A program made the translations under genes and the position numbers. This document shows positions 9,106 to 17,244 of a stretch of DNA of 64,000 bases, one piece after another. Below the pieces are notes generated by a model that was not told the origin of the DNA, ran no database searches, and saw only the letters and a list, made by a program, of their open reading frames with translations. Positions within the stretch are counted from its first letter, which is position 1; every line of letters starts with the position of its first letter. The stretch comes from Geminicoccus roseus DSM 18922 (GTDB lineage: Bacteria; Pseudomonadota; Alphaproteobacteria; Geminicoccales; Geminicoccaceae), in NCBI RefSeq assembly GCF_000427665.1, contig NZ_KE386572.1, positions 2,256,196-2,320,195 of the forward strand, given 5' to 3'.

Positions 9106-10704
9106 ATGAAGAATTCTCAAGGCGAAACGCCCAACCCAGCACCAGTCGAGCAGACTTCGGTCGATCAGCGGATCTATCCACTGCACCCTTTCATGCTCGC
9201 GGTTGCCTCCGTACTCGGGCTCTTCGCGAACAACGTGAAAGAGGCCGCACTCGGCGACATCCTGCCGGCTCTCGCCTCGGTACTCGGCTTTGCGCTGCTG
9301 CTGTTCCTGCTGCTCGGGCTGTTGTTCCGCGGCCTTGGCGCGCGCACGGCGCTGCTCACGAGCATCGTCCTGGTGGGCTGCCTGTTCTATGCCCGCCTAT
9401 GGTTCTGGCTGGACCACAAGACGGGGGGAGTCGTGCCCTTCGGCCTGTTCGTCCTGCCGTTCATGCTGGGGTTGGCCTTGCTGTTCATCCTGGTAGCCCG
9501 GACCCGCGCCGACCTGAGGTTGCCGCATTCCATTCTCAACGGAGTCGCCTTCTTCCTGATGATCACCCCCATCGCCCAGGTCAGCTGGTACACGTGGCAG
9601 AACGCCCGACCCGGCCTTGTCGTGGCGACGTCAGAGGAGGTGGTTGCTCCGGTGGGAGACCGACCAGATATCTACTACCTGATCTTCGATCGATATGCCT
9701 CGGCGGCGACCCTCCAGCGCTATTTCGACTTCGACAATGAGCCTGTTCTGTCCTTTCTGGAGGAGCGCGGCTTCTACGTGGCCCCTGGAAGCCATGCGAA
9801 CTACCTGAAGACTGCTCACTCTTTGGCCTCCACGTTCCAGATGGACTATCTGGACTTCCTGGCGGACGAAGAGGGAAGCAGGTCTAGCGACTGGCAGCCG
9901 ATCTACCGCCTGCTCGGGGAGCATCGGGTGGGACGTCTGTTGAAGTCCGTGGGCTATCGCTATGTCCAGATCGGCTCCTGGTGGCGTCCGACCCAAGCCA
10001 GTTCCTTCGCCGACGTGAACCCGAGCTTCGGCTTCCGCGAGTTCACGTCGATCTATGTGCGTGACCGACTGCTCAACCCGCTGCTTCATCTGATCGCACC
10101 CGAAAGCCCGTACACGCGGAGCCTGCAATGGGACAGCGGTCAATGCCAGCGGGTGCCCTGGCAGATCGAGCAGGTCGAGAAGGCGGCTTCGGGATCCCAG
10201 CCGACCTTTGTGTTCGCTCACTTCCTGCTACCTCACGAGCCCTACGTGTTCGATGCCGAAGGAAACTGCCTCTCGCGGCCGGAGTCGCGCGAGCGTGGAA
10301 CGAAGCAGGGTTATGTCGAGCAGGTCCGATATGCCAACAAGGTGATCCGCGACCTGGTGACGACCCTGCAGGCGAAGAAGGACAGACGCTCGGTCATCAT
10401 CATCCAGGCAGACGAGGGACCGTTTCCCGAAACGGATGTCGGACATACGCGCACATGGCGAGAGGCGACAGAAGACGAGTTGAATATCAAGATGGGTATA
10501 CTGAATGCCTACTACTATCCTGATCAGGATTATGATCTTTTATATCCTACCATCACGCCAGTGAATTCCTTTCGAATGCTGTTCGACAAATACTTCGACG
10601 TCGGTTTGGGGCGGCTGCCGGACCGGCTGGTTGGTTTTCCGAACATCTTCCGGATCTACGAGTTTTTCGACATCACGGGTGCGGTACGGGCTACCCAGGA
10701 CTAA
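9106..10704 (+). CDS. membrane-anchored sulfatase-like hydrolase/transferase (alkaline phosphatase superfamily)
   Basis: The 532-residue protein has about four hydrophobic segments in the first 165 residues, then a large extracytoplasmic domain. That domain begins with PDIYYLIFDRYAS, the typical first strand of alkaline-phosphatase-superfamily enzymes. The stretch NYLKTAHSLASTFQMDYL supplies the usual Thr/Ser nucleophile region. VIIIQADEGPFPETD matches the second metal-binding block, although the common D-H-G is D-E-G here. Related proteins are LTA-synthase-like or phosphoglycerol/phosphoethanolamine transferases acting on surface glycans. A GTG seven codons upstream is an alternative start. 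The sequence near 10,490-10,560 is markedly more A+T-rich than its surroundings, which may point to acquisition. Confidence 0.75.
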   Translation: MKNSQGETPNPAPVEQTSVDQRIYPLHPFMLAVASVLGLFANNVKEAALGDILPALASVLGFALLLFLLLGLLFRGLGARTALLTSIVLVGCLFYARLWFWLDHKTGGVVPFGLFVLPFMLGLALLFILVARTRADLRLPHSILNGVAFFLMITPIAQVSWYTWQNARPGLVVATSEEVVAPVGDRPDIYYLIFDRYASAATLQRYFDFDNEPVLSFLEERGFYVAPGSHANYLKTAHSLASTFQMDYLDFLADEEGSRSSDWQPIYRLLGEHRVGRLLKSVGYRYVQIGSWWRPTQASSFADVNPSFGFREFTSIYVRDRLLNPLLHLIAPESPYTRSLQWDSGQCQRVPWQIEQVEKAASGSQPTFVFAHFLLPHEPYVFDAEGNCLSRPESRERGTKQGYVEQVRYANKVIRDLVTTLQAKKDRRSVIIIQADEGPFPETDVGHTRTWREATEDELNIKMGILNAYYYPDQDYDLLYPTITPVNSFRMLFDKYFDVGLGRLPDRLVGFPNIFRIYEFFDITGAVRATQD

Positions 10705-10745
10705 TCTTTTCTCTGAATGGGTGTTCTGCCTTCAGGAGGACGATC

Positions 10746-11114
10746 ATGTCTGACGCTTCAGACCAACTCGTTGCCCAGTCCTGCACGCCTTGCCGAGGAG
10801 GCGTGCCGCCGCTCGATCCTGAAGAAGCGGAAAGCTATCTGGCGCAGACTCCTGGATGGTCTCTGCACGATCAGGCCCATCGGATCGAGCAGACCTACCG
10901 CTTCAAGAACTTTGCTGCTGCCTATGAATTCGTGAAGCGGGTGGCTGCGCTGAGCGAGGCCGAAGGACATCATCCCGACATCGGATTCGGCTGGGGCTAT
11001 GCGACCATCTCCCTGCAGACCAAGAAGATCAGGGGCCTGCACCAGAACGACTTCATCCTGGCAGCGAAGATCAACCGACTGTCCAATGAGGGAGGGTCGT
11101 CTTCATCGGCATGA
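10746..11114 (+). CDS. phhB: 4a-hydroxytetrahydrobiopterin dehydratase (pterin-4a-carbinolamine dehydratase)
   Basis: The 122-residue protein matches the PCD/DCoH family. It has the conserved EGHHPD active-site block, with the paired His acting in dehydration, then YATISLQT and the closing GLHQNDFILAAKIN. It dehydrates 4a-hydroxy-tetrahydropterin to quinonoid dihydropterin, recycling the cofactor of aromatic amino acid hydroxylases in the cytoplasm. The N-terminus is about 20 residues longer than the shortest family members. A GGAGG ribosome site 9 bp upstream supports the ATG used. No phhA-like hydroxylase is nearby, so its partner must lie elsewhere or it serves molybdopterin/pterin upkeep. 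Confidence 0.93.
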   Translation: MSDASDQLVAQSCTPCRGGVPPLDPEEAESYLAQTPGWSLHDQAHRIEQTYRFKNFAAAYEFVKRVAALSEAEGHHPDIGFGWGYATISLQTKKIRGLHQNDFILAAKINRLSNEGGSSSSA

Positions 11115-11144
11115 CGACCTCGCATGGCCATGCTTGCGGGGCCT

Positions 11145-11176
11145 TCCGAGGACGAACTGGATTGCTCGTCCTCGGA
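11145..11176 (+). terminator. strong hairpin after the pterin dehydratase gene
   Basis: TCCGAGGACGA and TCGTCCTCGGA form a perfect 11-bp stem around a 10-base loop, 30 bp past the stop codon. No T-run follows, so it may end transcription with Rho or protect the 3' end. The convergent hyuB gene ends 220 bp further on, and the rest of that gap shows nothing else. Confidence 0.55.
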
Positions 11177-11397
11177 GAAGCCGGCACGCGAGGTCGAGGG
11201 AGGCGGGCTCCGTGGCCCAGGATGGCGCTGGAGGTGGCTAAGGGAATACCCCGCGGCCGGAATCAGCGTTCAGGCACAGCGACGATGATCCTGGCTGAGG
11301 TGCGTGCCCGCCTGTCGCCACACCTCCTCCTGTACTGCAGGCGCTCAGCGCAGAACCACGTGGGTTTGGCCGGACCCAGACGACTGGAGCGTTTCAC

Positions 11398-13179
11398 TCA
11401 AGCACTCCGCCGCCTGGCCGTTGCCGCCTCGTCGACGGCCAGGCTCTGGTCGTCCAGGGAGCCCGTCAGGACGACGCCATAGATATCGGCCGCACGCTCG
11501 ATCGTCTCGAAGCCATCGATCACGTCCTTGAGGACCCGGGCCGCCGGGCGCTCCATGGGATCACCATAGCCTCCGCCTGAGGTGTGGTGCCCACGCACCC
11601 GCTCCCCCTTCACCAGCCTCTCGACCACGATGTTCGGGAGTTCGGTCTCGCTGCCATCGGCCGCGATCTTGAAGTGCCGCGCGGTGACGCCGTCCTGGCC
11701 CCCGCGAACGCCCTTGGGTGGGAAATGGGTGCCGTCGCATGGCCAGAGCACGTCCATCGGGTGCTCCTTGGGACCGTACTCGAACTCCAGGGCGGGGGCG
11801 CCACGCTGCCGCCCGGCTCCACCGGTGCCGGGCTTCAGGCGCATGAAGCGGACCTCGATCGGGTGCTTGAGCTCGTCGATCTCGACGGAATCCCGATACA
11901 TCAGCCCGGCGATCACCGGGATGCCGTAGGTCGGCCAGCCGTCGGCTGCGGGCGCGCCGGGACCGCCGGAACTGCCAAGGTGAAGCTGGTTGATGTAAGG
12001 GCTGTCCGCGTAGCGGTGATCCTTGCCCGACACCACGGCCATGCCTCCGCCGAGGCCGACCCCGCCTTCGGCCAGACCCCAGCCATCGCCCAGCTGGGCC
12101 ATGGCCGACTGGGTCAGGTTGACCAGCCGGTCGGCGACGTTGGTGGTGGCCACCGAGCAGCTGTGGGGGAACTCTGGGCGCCCGCAGACCGCGCCGTCGC
12201 GCAGGTGCATGACGATACGGCGAAACGACCCGGAGTTGCGCGGGATGGTCGGGTCGATCGAGTTGAAGATGCCGGCGATGCTGGCGGCGGTAGCGCAAGC
12301 CTCGCTCTCGTTGAACCCGCAGTCGACGTTGTCCACGTTGTCGGTCAGATCGAGTTCGACCATCGCCTGGTCCGGATCGATCTGCACGGTGACGTTCAGC
12401 GGAATGCCGTCCGGCAGGAGTACGCCGAAGGGATCGTGGGCGCCACTGGTCGACAGCTTAGCGTGCGGCAGCTTGCGGATCGCCTGGACCATCCGCTGCT
12501 CGGAGTAATCCAGCCAGTCGCGGACGAAGGTCTTGACCTGCGCCTTCCCGTACTTGGCGCACAGTTCCTTCAGGCGCCGCTCGGCCACCCGTGCAGCGCC
12601 GATGCCGGCCAGGAAGTCGCCATACCACTGATCAGGCACGCGGATGCGGGCACGGCACATCCGCACCACGTCCTCGATCATCTGGTGGTCGCGCTGGACC
12701 CGCACGGACGGGAAGATCAGGGAGCCCTCGGCGTACTGATCCTTCGCTCCGGCCATGTAGGTGGTCGGCAGGGAGTTGCCGGTATCGGCCTGATGGGCCT
12801 TGGCGACGGTGGTGAACAGATGCTCACCTTCGAAGAATACCGGCACAAGGAAGGTATGGTCGGCCGCGTGGGTATTGCCGCTGTATGGGTCGTTGTGCAG
12901 GTAGCAGTCGCCCTCCCTCAGGTCGCCGGCATGGGCGAGGCGCATGGCCTTGGCCTGCATGTGGCTGCCGAAGATATGGATCGGCAGGCCTTCGGCCGAG
13001 GCTAGGAGCTGGTCGTCGGCCGTGCAGATCGAGCAGGAGAAGTCCCGGGCGCTGTTGATCACCGCGGAGCGGGCGGCACGCAGCAGCGTGTTGGTCATCT
13101 CCCGGACGATGCCGTCGATCCGGTTGGCGATAATCGCGGTCATGTAGGGATCGAAGCGGGTCTCGTCGGTCGCCGTCAT
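11398..13179 (-). CDS. hyuB: hydantoinase B / oxoprolinase family protein (HyuB, pair A)
   Basis: The 593-residue protein is a full HyuB subunit. The N-terminal DFSCSICTAD block is followed by the YLHNDPYSGNTHAAD motif and ends in the glycine-rich SGGGYGDP segment. HyuB pairs with HyuA to open cyclic amides (5-oxoproline, hydantoins, lactams) with ATP, or to carboxylate ketones in the acetone/acetophenone carboxylase branch. The ATG is chosen because a GAGGA site lies just upstream and the gene then starts 11 bp after the hyuA stop. Reading through from further upstream would enter hyuA antiparallel sequence with no homology. It is the last gene of the seven-gene pxp-biotin-hyu operon. In sequence it resembles the HyuB at 34.4 kb more than the other two in the window. 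Confidence 0.92.
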   Translation of the reverse strand: MTATDETRFDPYMTAIIANRIDGIVREMTNTLLRAARSAVINSARDFSCSICTADDQLLASAEGLPIHIFGSHMQAKAMRLAHAGDLREGDCYLHNDPYSGNTHAADHTFLVPVFFEGEHLFTTVAKAHQADTGNSLPTTYMAGAKDQYAEGSLIFPSVRVQRDHQMIEDVVRMCRARIRVPDQWYGDFLAGIGAARVAERRLKELCAKYGKAQVKTFVRDWLDYSEQRMVQAIRKLPHAKLSTSGAHDPFGVLLPDGIPLNVTVQIDPDQAMVELDLTDNVDNVDCGFNESEACATAASIAGIFNSIDPTIPRNSGSFRRIVMHLRDGAVCGRPEFPHSCSVATTNVADRLVNLTQSAMAQLGDGWGLAEGGVGLGGGMAVVSGKDHRYADSPYINQLHLGSSGGPGAPAADGWPTYGIPVIAGLMYRDSVEIDELKHPIEVRFMRLKPGTGGAGRQRGAPALEFEYGPKEHPMDVLWPCDGTHFPPKGVRGGQDGVTARHFKIAADGSETELPNIVVERLVKGERVRGHHTSGGGYGDPMERPAARVLKDVIDGFETIERAADIYGVVLTGSLDDQSLAVDEAATARRRSA

Positions 13180-13190
13180 GGCAGGGGTCC

Positions 13191-15263
13191 TCAAGCGACG
13201 TGGAGCAGATAGTTGCCAGCACCGCTGACCACCGCCGACATGCCCGGATAGATGACCAGGGTGGTGGTCGGCTCTTCGACGATGGCGGGCCCCAGGATGA
13301 GCTGGCCGGGCTCCAGGTCCTCGGAGCGGAAGATGCCGGTGTGCACCGGCTCGGCACCGCCGAAGTAGCAGTTGCGATGCTCGCGCGAAGTACCCGCGGG
13401 CTTTTCTGTCATTTCGGGAGAGACGACCGGCGGAGTGGCGAGATGCACGACCAGCCGCATTCGCCAGTTCACGATCTCGACCGGCGAGGATATGTCCCTC
13501 ACCGCAAAGACCCGCTCGTGGACCTGATGGAAGCTCTCGACCAGGGCCGCGACGTCTTCCGGCCCGTCGAAGCGACGCTTGGGCAGAGGCGTGTCGAGTT
13601 CCCAGACCTGCGAGAGGTAGCGAGCTTCGGCGATGCACTCGACCGTCCAGTGGTCGTTGCTGCCGGCAAGCCCGGTCCGGAACGCCTCGAGCTTCGCCGC
13701 AAGCCCATCCAGCATCGCATTGATGCTCTCGATATCGAAGCTGGTGGAGAGCGTGACCAGGCTCGCCGCCTCCTCGGCCACGATGTCGGCATGCTGCATG
13801 CCGGCGGCGGACAGCGCCGAGGCGACCTTGGGCAGGACGACGCGCCGGCAGCCCAGTTCCTCGGCTATCTTCATGATGTTGAGGCCTGCGGCACCGCCGC
13901 CTGCCACGATCGTGCTCTCGCGGGGGCTCACACCTTCGTTGATGGTGATGTCGCCGACTGCGCGCATCATCAGGTCGCTGGCAAGGCTGACGATCCGGTA
14001 GGCCGCCTCCTCAAGGGACAGCCCGATCCGTTCAGCCACGCTCGCGACCGCTCTCCGGGCGGCTTCCACGTCCAGGCGCATCCGGCCGCCCAGGAAGTTG
14101 TGCGGATCGAAATAGCCCAGGACCGTGGCGGCATCGGAGACCGTCGGCAGGGTGCCGCCCCGGCCGTAGCAGGCGGGACCAGGCATGGAGCCCGCCGACT
14201 GCGGACCGACCCGCATCAGCCCGCCTTCGTCGATCCAGGCAATCGAGCCGCCTCCGGCGCCGATGGAACGCATGTCGACCGCGGCGATGCCGAGCAGGTC
14301 GCCGGTGTACATCGGGCCCAGCCACGTATCGCGGCTGAAAGTCAGGCGGCCATCGCGGATCAGGCCCACGTCGAAGGTCGTCCCGCCCGTGTCGCAGACG
14401 ATGACGTTGTCGCCGAGGTCTTCCTGGCGCGAGAACACCAGCCCGGCCAGCGGTGCCATCGCCGGGCCGGAACCAACCGTGTAGATCGGCTTCTCGGTGG
14501 CCGCATCGATATGGCCGCAGCCACCGGCCGTCGTGCTGATCAGGATCTCGCCCAGGTAGCCGGCAGCACGCAGGTCGCGCTCCAGGCCCTTGAGGTGCGC
14601 CTGCATCAAGGGCTTGAGCGACGCGTCGATCGCGGTCGCCGAGGCCCGGCGATACTCGCGCACCACCGGGATCAGCTGATGGGACAGGGTGGCCGGCACG
14701 TCCGGCAGGATCTCGGCGATCAACTCGCCGATGCGCCGCTCGTGGGCGGGATTGGCGATCGACCATAGAAGGCAGACCGCGATCGCCTCGAAGCCACGCG
14801 CCCTGATCTTCTCCAGCGTGGCCCTCGCGCTGGCCTCGTCCAAGGGAACTGAAACCGTCCCTTCCGAACTCATCCGCTCCGGGATCTCGAAGGTATGGCT
14901 GCGCGGGATATAGGGCTCGGGGAAGTCCTTGCTGAAGTCGTGGGGATTGAACTTGCCGCCTTCCTTCAGGAGCAGGACGTCGGGAAAGCCCTGGGTGGTC
15001 AGGAACGCGGTCTTGGCGACCCGCTTGGTGACGATCGCGTTGGTGGCGCGAGTGGTGCCGTAGATCAGGAGTTCCGTCGCGGCGAGCAGGCGGTCGCGCT
15101 CGGTGCCAAGCTGTTCCGCAGCGTTGCCGATCGCCTCGTTCATGCCCTCGAAGATGCGCTCGTGGGTGGTCAGGGCCTTGCCGACCGTCATGGCGCCGTC
15201 GGCATCGGCAACGACCACGTCAGTGAAGGTGCCGCCGGTATCGACGGAGATGCGGTATGCCAT
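13191..15263 (-). CDS. hyuA: hydantoinase A / oxoprolinase family ATPase subunit (HyuA, pair A)
   Basis: The 690-residue protein has the HyuA layout. The first phosphate-binding loop DTGGTFTD is at residues 8-15, GTTRATNA at 68-75 and the second actin-fold loop DTGGTTFDVG at 291-300. GAGGGSIAWID and GSMPGPACYG follow. It should phosphorylate or activate the amide oxygen so that HyuB completes ring opening. The tract from pxpC to this gene is 138 bp and holds two hairpins, so its expression may differ from the pxp genes. With the HyuA at 36.4 kb it shares the YRRASAT-x-IDASLKPLM and SGPAMAP segments, setting these two apart from the other pair of HyuA proteins. The ribosome site is weak. Confidence 0.93.
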   Translation of the reverse strand: MAYRISVDTGGTFTDVVVADADGAMTVGKALTTHERIFEGMNEAIGNAAEQLGTERDRLLAATELLIYGTTRATNAIVTKRVAKTAFLTTQGFPDVLLLKEGGKFNPHDFSKDFPEPYIPRSHTFEIPERMSSEGTVSVPLDEASARATLEKIRARGFEAIAVCLLWSIANPAHERRIGELIAEILPDVPATLSHQLIPVVREYRRASATAIDASLKPLMQAHLKGLERDLRAAGYLGEILISTTAGGCGHIDAATEKPIYTVGSGPAMAPLAGLVFSRQEDLGDNVIVCDTGGTTFDVGLIRDGRLTFSRDTWLGPMYTGDLLGIAAVDMRSIGAGGGSIAWIDEGGLMRVGPQSAGSMPGPACYGRGGTLPTVSDAATVLGYFDPHNFLGGRMRLDVEAARRAVASVAERIGLSLEEAAYRIVSLASDLMMRAVGDITINEGVSPRESTIVAGGGAAGLNIMKIAEELGCRRVVLPKVASALSAAGMQHADIVAEEAASLVTLSTSFDIESINAMLDGLAAKLEAFRTGLAGSNDHWTVECIAEARYLSQVWELDTPLPKRRFDGPEDVAALVESFHQVHERVFAVRDISSPVEIVNWRMRLVVHLATPPVVSPEMTEKPAGTSREHRNCYFGGAEPVHTGIFRSEDLEPGQLILGPAIVEEPTTTLVIYPGMSAVVSGAGNYLLHVA

Positions 15264-15303
15264 GACAATCCCGTGCTTGCCTCTGCGCGACCCCGATGGC
15301 CGG

Positions 15304-15394
15304 GGCTGGATCCAGCCGTATCCCCTGCGTGTCTTCAGGCCGGCGGACGCCTGCCTTCGGCGACGTTCGCCGGCCTGAGGACTGTCGCAGGGGA
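15304..15394 (-). repeat. two consecutive inverted repeats inside the pxp-hyu operon
   Basis: In the message, the first hairpin uses arms of about 25 bases (15321-15345 and 15368-15394). The outer stem is TCCCCTGCG/CGCAGGGGA and the inner stem CAGGCCGGCG/CGCCGGCCTG, joined by a small internal bulge. It is followed directly by the perfect 14-bp palindrome GGCTGGATCCAGCC (15304-15317). Neither is followed by a T-run. They lie between pxpC and hyuA and could act as an attenuator, an RNA processing site or a stabiliser of the upstream part of the message. Confidence 0.6.
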
Positions 15395-15401
15395 TGATCG
15401 A

Positions 15402-16376
15402 CTAGGTGAGCGCTGCCTTGATGGCCTCGATGTTCCTGCGGCGCTCGGCGCGTGCGTCCAGGGCTTCCTCCATGCCCACCTCGACGAAGCGGACGGCTTT
15501 GTGCGGCTGGAGCTGGGCGATCTGGTCCATGTCGGCCGAAATCACCGTGCCCAGCATGAAGTAGCCGCCGCCGGACACCGCGTCGCGGTGCAAGACGATG
15601 GGTTCGGTGCCGCCCGGCACCTGGATGGAGCCATAGGGATAGCAGGCATCCACGATGTTCGATGGGTCGGAGCCGGCCCCGAAGGGCGGCTCGCGCGGCA
15701 CGAACTCCAGTGTTGCGCCACCCTTGAAGCGGTAGCCGATACGGTCCGCCTCGGGCGCCACCTTCCAGGTGTCGGCGAAGAACTGCTTGCCGGCGGCCTC
15801 GGTGATCCGGTGCCAGTAGAGCCCAGGCAGCATCCGGATCATGGCGGGCTCCGCCACTCCGCGGCGCAAGGCCGGATCGAGGGCGTGTCCCTCTGCCACG
15901 CTGCGCTGGGGAGCGCCCACGTCCAGGACATCACCTGCAGCGAGCTTGCGGCCCTGGTGCCCGCCAAGAGCGCCCAGCGCGTAGGTCGAGCGACTGCCCA
16001 GGACGACCGGCACGTCGATGCCGCCGGCCACTGCCAGATAGGCCCGCGCTCCCTGCCGCAGGAAGTCGAAGCTGAGTGTCTGGCCGGCCTTGACCTTGAT
16101 GGCGGTCCAGGTCGGCTGGGCTTGGCCATCGAGCTTGGGCGGCAACTCGGCGCCGGTCACCGCGATCACCGCGTCGTCCTGGAAGACAAGTTCCGGGCCC
16201 ATGAACACGAGCTCGAGTCCCGCAGCACCCTCGTCATTGCCGACGATCAGGTTGGCAGCGATCAGCGCCTCCTGGTCCATGGCCCCCGACAGCGGGATGC
16301 CCAGATGGTAATAGCCCGGCCGCCCCAGATCCTGGACGGTGGTGGCGAGCCCGGGTTTCTTGACCTCAAACGCCAT
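15402..16376 (-). CDS. pxpC: 5-oxoprolinase subunit C / AHS2-type carboxyltransferase domain protein
   Basis: The 324-residue protein is a clear member of the KipA/PxpC (allophanate hydrolase subunit 2, AHS2) family. TTVQDLGRPGY and LGIPLSGAMD stand at the start, then AANLIVGN and GLELVF. In PxpABC this subunit works with PxpB in ATP-dependent hydrolysis of 5-oxoproline. The same fold forms half of the carboxyltransferase domain of urea carboxylase. Its start overlaps the end of pxpB by 11 bp, with a GGAGGG site inside pxpB, so the two are translationally coupled. The neighbouring biotin carboxylase and biotin carrier genes make a carboxyltransferase role as likely here as simple hydrolysis. 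Confidence 0.92.
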   Translation of the reverse strand: MAFEVKKPGLATTVQDLGRPGYYHLGIPLSGAMDQEALIAANLIVGNDEGAAGLELVFMGPELVFQDDAVIAVTGAELPPKLDGQAQPTWTAIKVKAGQTLSFDFLRQGARAYLAVAGGIDVPVVLGSRSTYALGALGGHQGRKLAAGDVLDVGAPQRSVAEGHALDPALRRGVAEPAMIRMLPGLYWHRITEAAGKQFFADTWKVAPEADRIGYRFKGGATLEFVPREPPFGAGSDPSNIVDACYPYGSIQVPGGTEPIVLHRDAVSGGGYFMLGTVISADMDQIAQLQPHKAVRFVEVGMEEALDARAERRRNIEAIKAALT

Positions 16377-17241
16377 GGAGCAGGCCCTCCATCTTCTTGG
16401 TGTAGGTGCCTGGATCGGCCTTGAACTCCTCCAGGGCGAAGCGCGTCTCCCGCACGATCGGGAAGAACCGATGGTCCTCCACCTCGGCCAGCGCCGTGTC
16501 GTAGGCCTCTCGGTCGATCGGCTTGTACTTCACGATGTCGCCCGGCTTGAAGAAGACCATGAACTCCCTGAGGTAAGGGGTCTCCTGCCTGGGGTCGTAG
16601 ATCGGCATCGGGGTGATGCCGAACATCTGATACCCGCCAGCACCCCGCACCGAGTAGATCGCGCCGAAGCAGCCGCCATGCCCGACCGTCAGCTTGGGCG
16701 TATCGGTCCGTGGGCGCAGATATTTCGGCGATTCGATCTGCTTGTCGCGCTCCACCATCTGGTAGAGGAACGGCAGGCCCGAGACGAAGCCGACCATGGA
16801 AACAAACCATGGTGCGCCGGCATGGGCGGCGATGAAGTCTGCCGTCGAGGCGTAGCCGTTAATCCTGGCGGTATAGGCGATGTCGGTCGAGGACGGGTCC
16901 TGGTGGCGCTCGCGGAAGCGCATCTGGGTCTCGTAGGTCCAGGGATCCTCGTAGAAGACGGGCAGCTCGACGATCCGGGTATCGATCTCGGCAGCGCCAT
17001 GCGTGGCCTGCTCTTCGAGTTTCTTGATCTCGGCCAGCATGTCGGCCGGCTTGATCACATCCGGGTCAAACTTCACCTGGAAGGAGGCGTTGGCCGGACA
17101 GATCTCGGTAACGCCCTTGATCCGGCTCTCGCGCACGGCGGTCGTGATCGACAGGCTCTTGAAGAAGGCATCGAGCGACATCTCCTCCTCGACCTCGACG
17201 AAGATGTGCTCGTCGCCACCGAACGAATAGCGTGTGGCCAT
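16366..17241 (-). CDS. pxpB: divergent 5-oxoprolinase subunit B / AHS1-type carboxyltransferase domain protein
   Basis: The 291-residue protein is related to KipI/PxpB (AHS1) proteins. It has an N-terminal swapped domain with GDEHIFVEVEEE and a C-terminal cyclophilin-like part with MVGFVSGLPFLYQM and GGYQMFGITPMPIYD. It is about 70 residues longer than the 218-residue E. coli PxpB. It has extra sequence around PWTYETQMRFRERHQDPS and a longer tail, and the usual G-x-P-G-F-P-Y-L block is altered. It therefore belongs to a separate branch found with biotin-enzyme genes. It should form the heteromer with PxpC. Position just after the biotin carboxylase gene (3 bp) fits one complex. Confidence 0.85.
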   Translation of the reverse strand: MATRYSFGGDEHIFVEVEEEMSLDAFFKSLSITTAVRESRIKGVTEICPANASFQVKFDPDVIKPADMLAEIKKLEEQATHGAAEIDTRIVELPVFYEDPWTYETQMRFRERHQDPSSTDIAYTARINGYASTADFIAAHAGAPWFVSMVGFVSGLPFLYQMVERDKQIESPKYLRPRTDTPKLTVGHGGCFGAIYSVRGAGGYQMFGITPMPIYDPRQETPYLREFMVFFKPGDIVKYKPIDREAYDTALAEVEDHRFFPIVRETRFALEEFKADPGTYTKKMEGLLHGV

Positions 17242-17244
17242 TCC

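Noticed and set aside
11111-11482. A 123-codon plus-strand frame after the pterin dehydratase
   Set aside because: It has Arg/Ala-rich sequence with no motif, contains a terminator-like hairpin and runs into the convergent hyuB gene.
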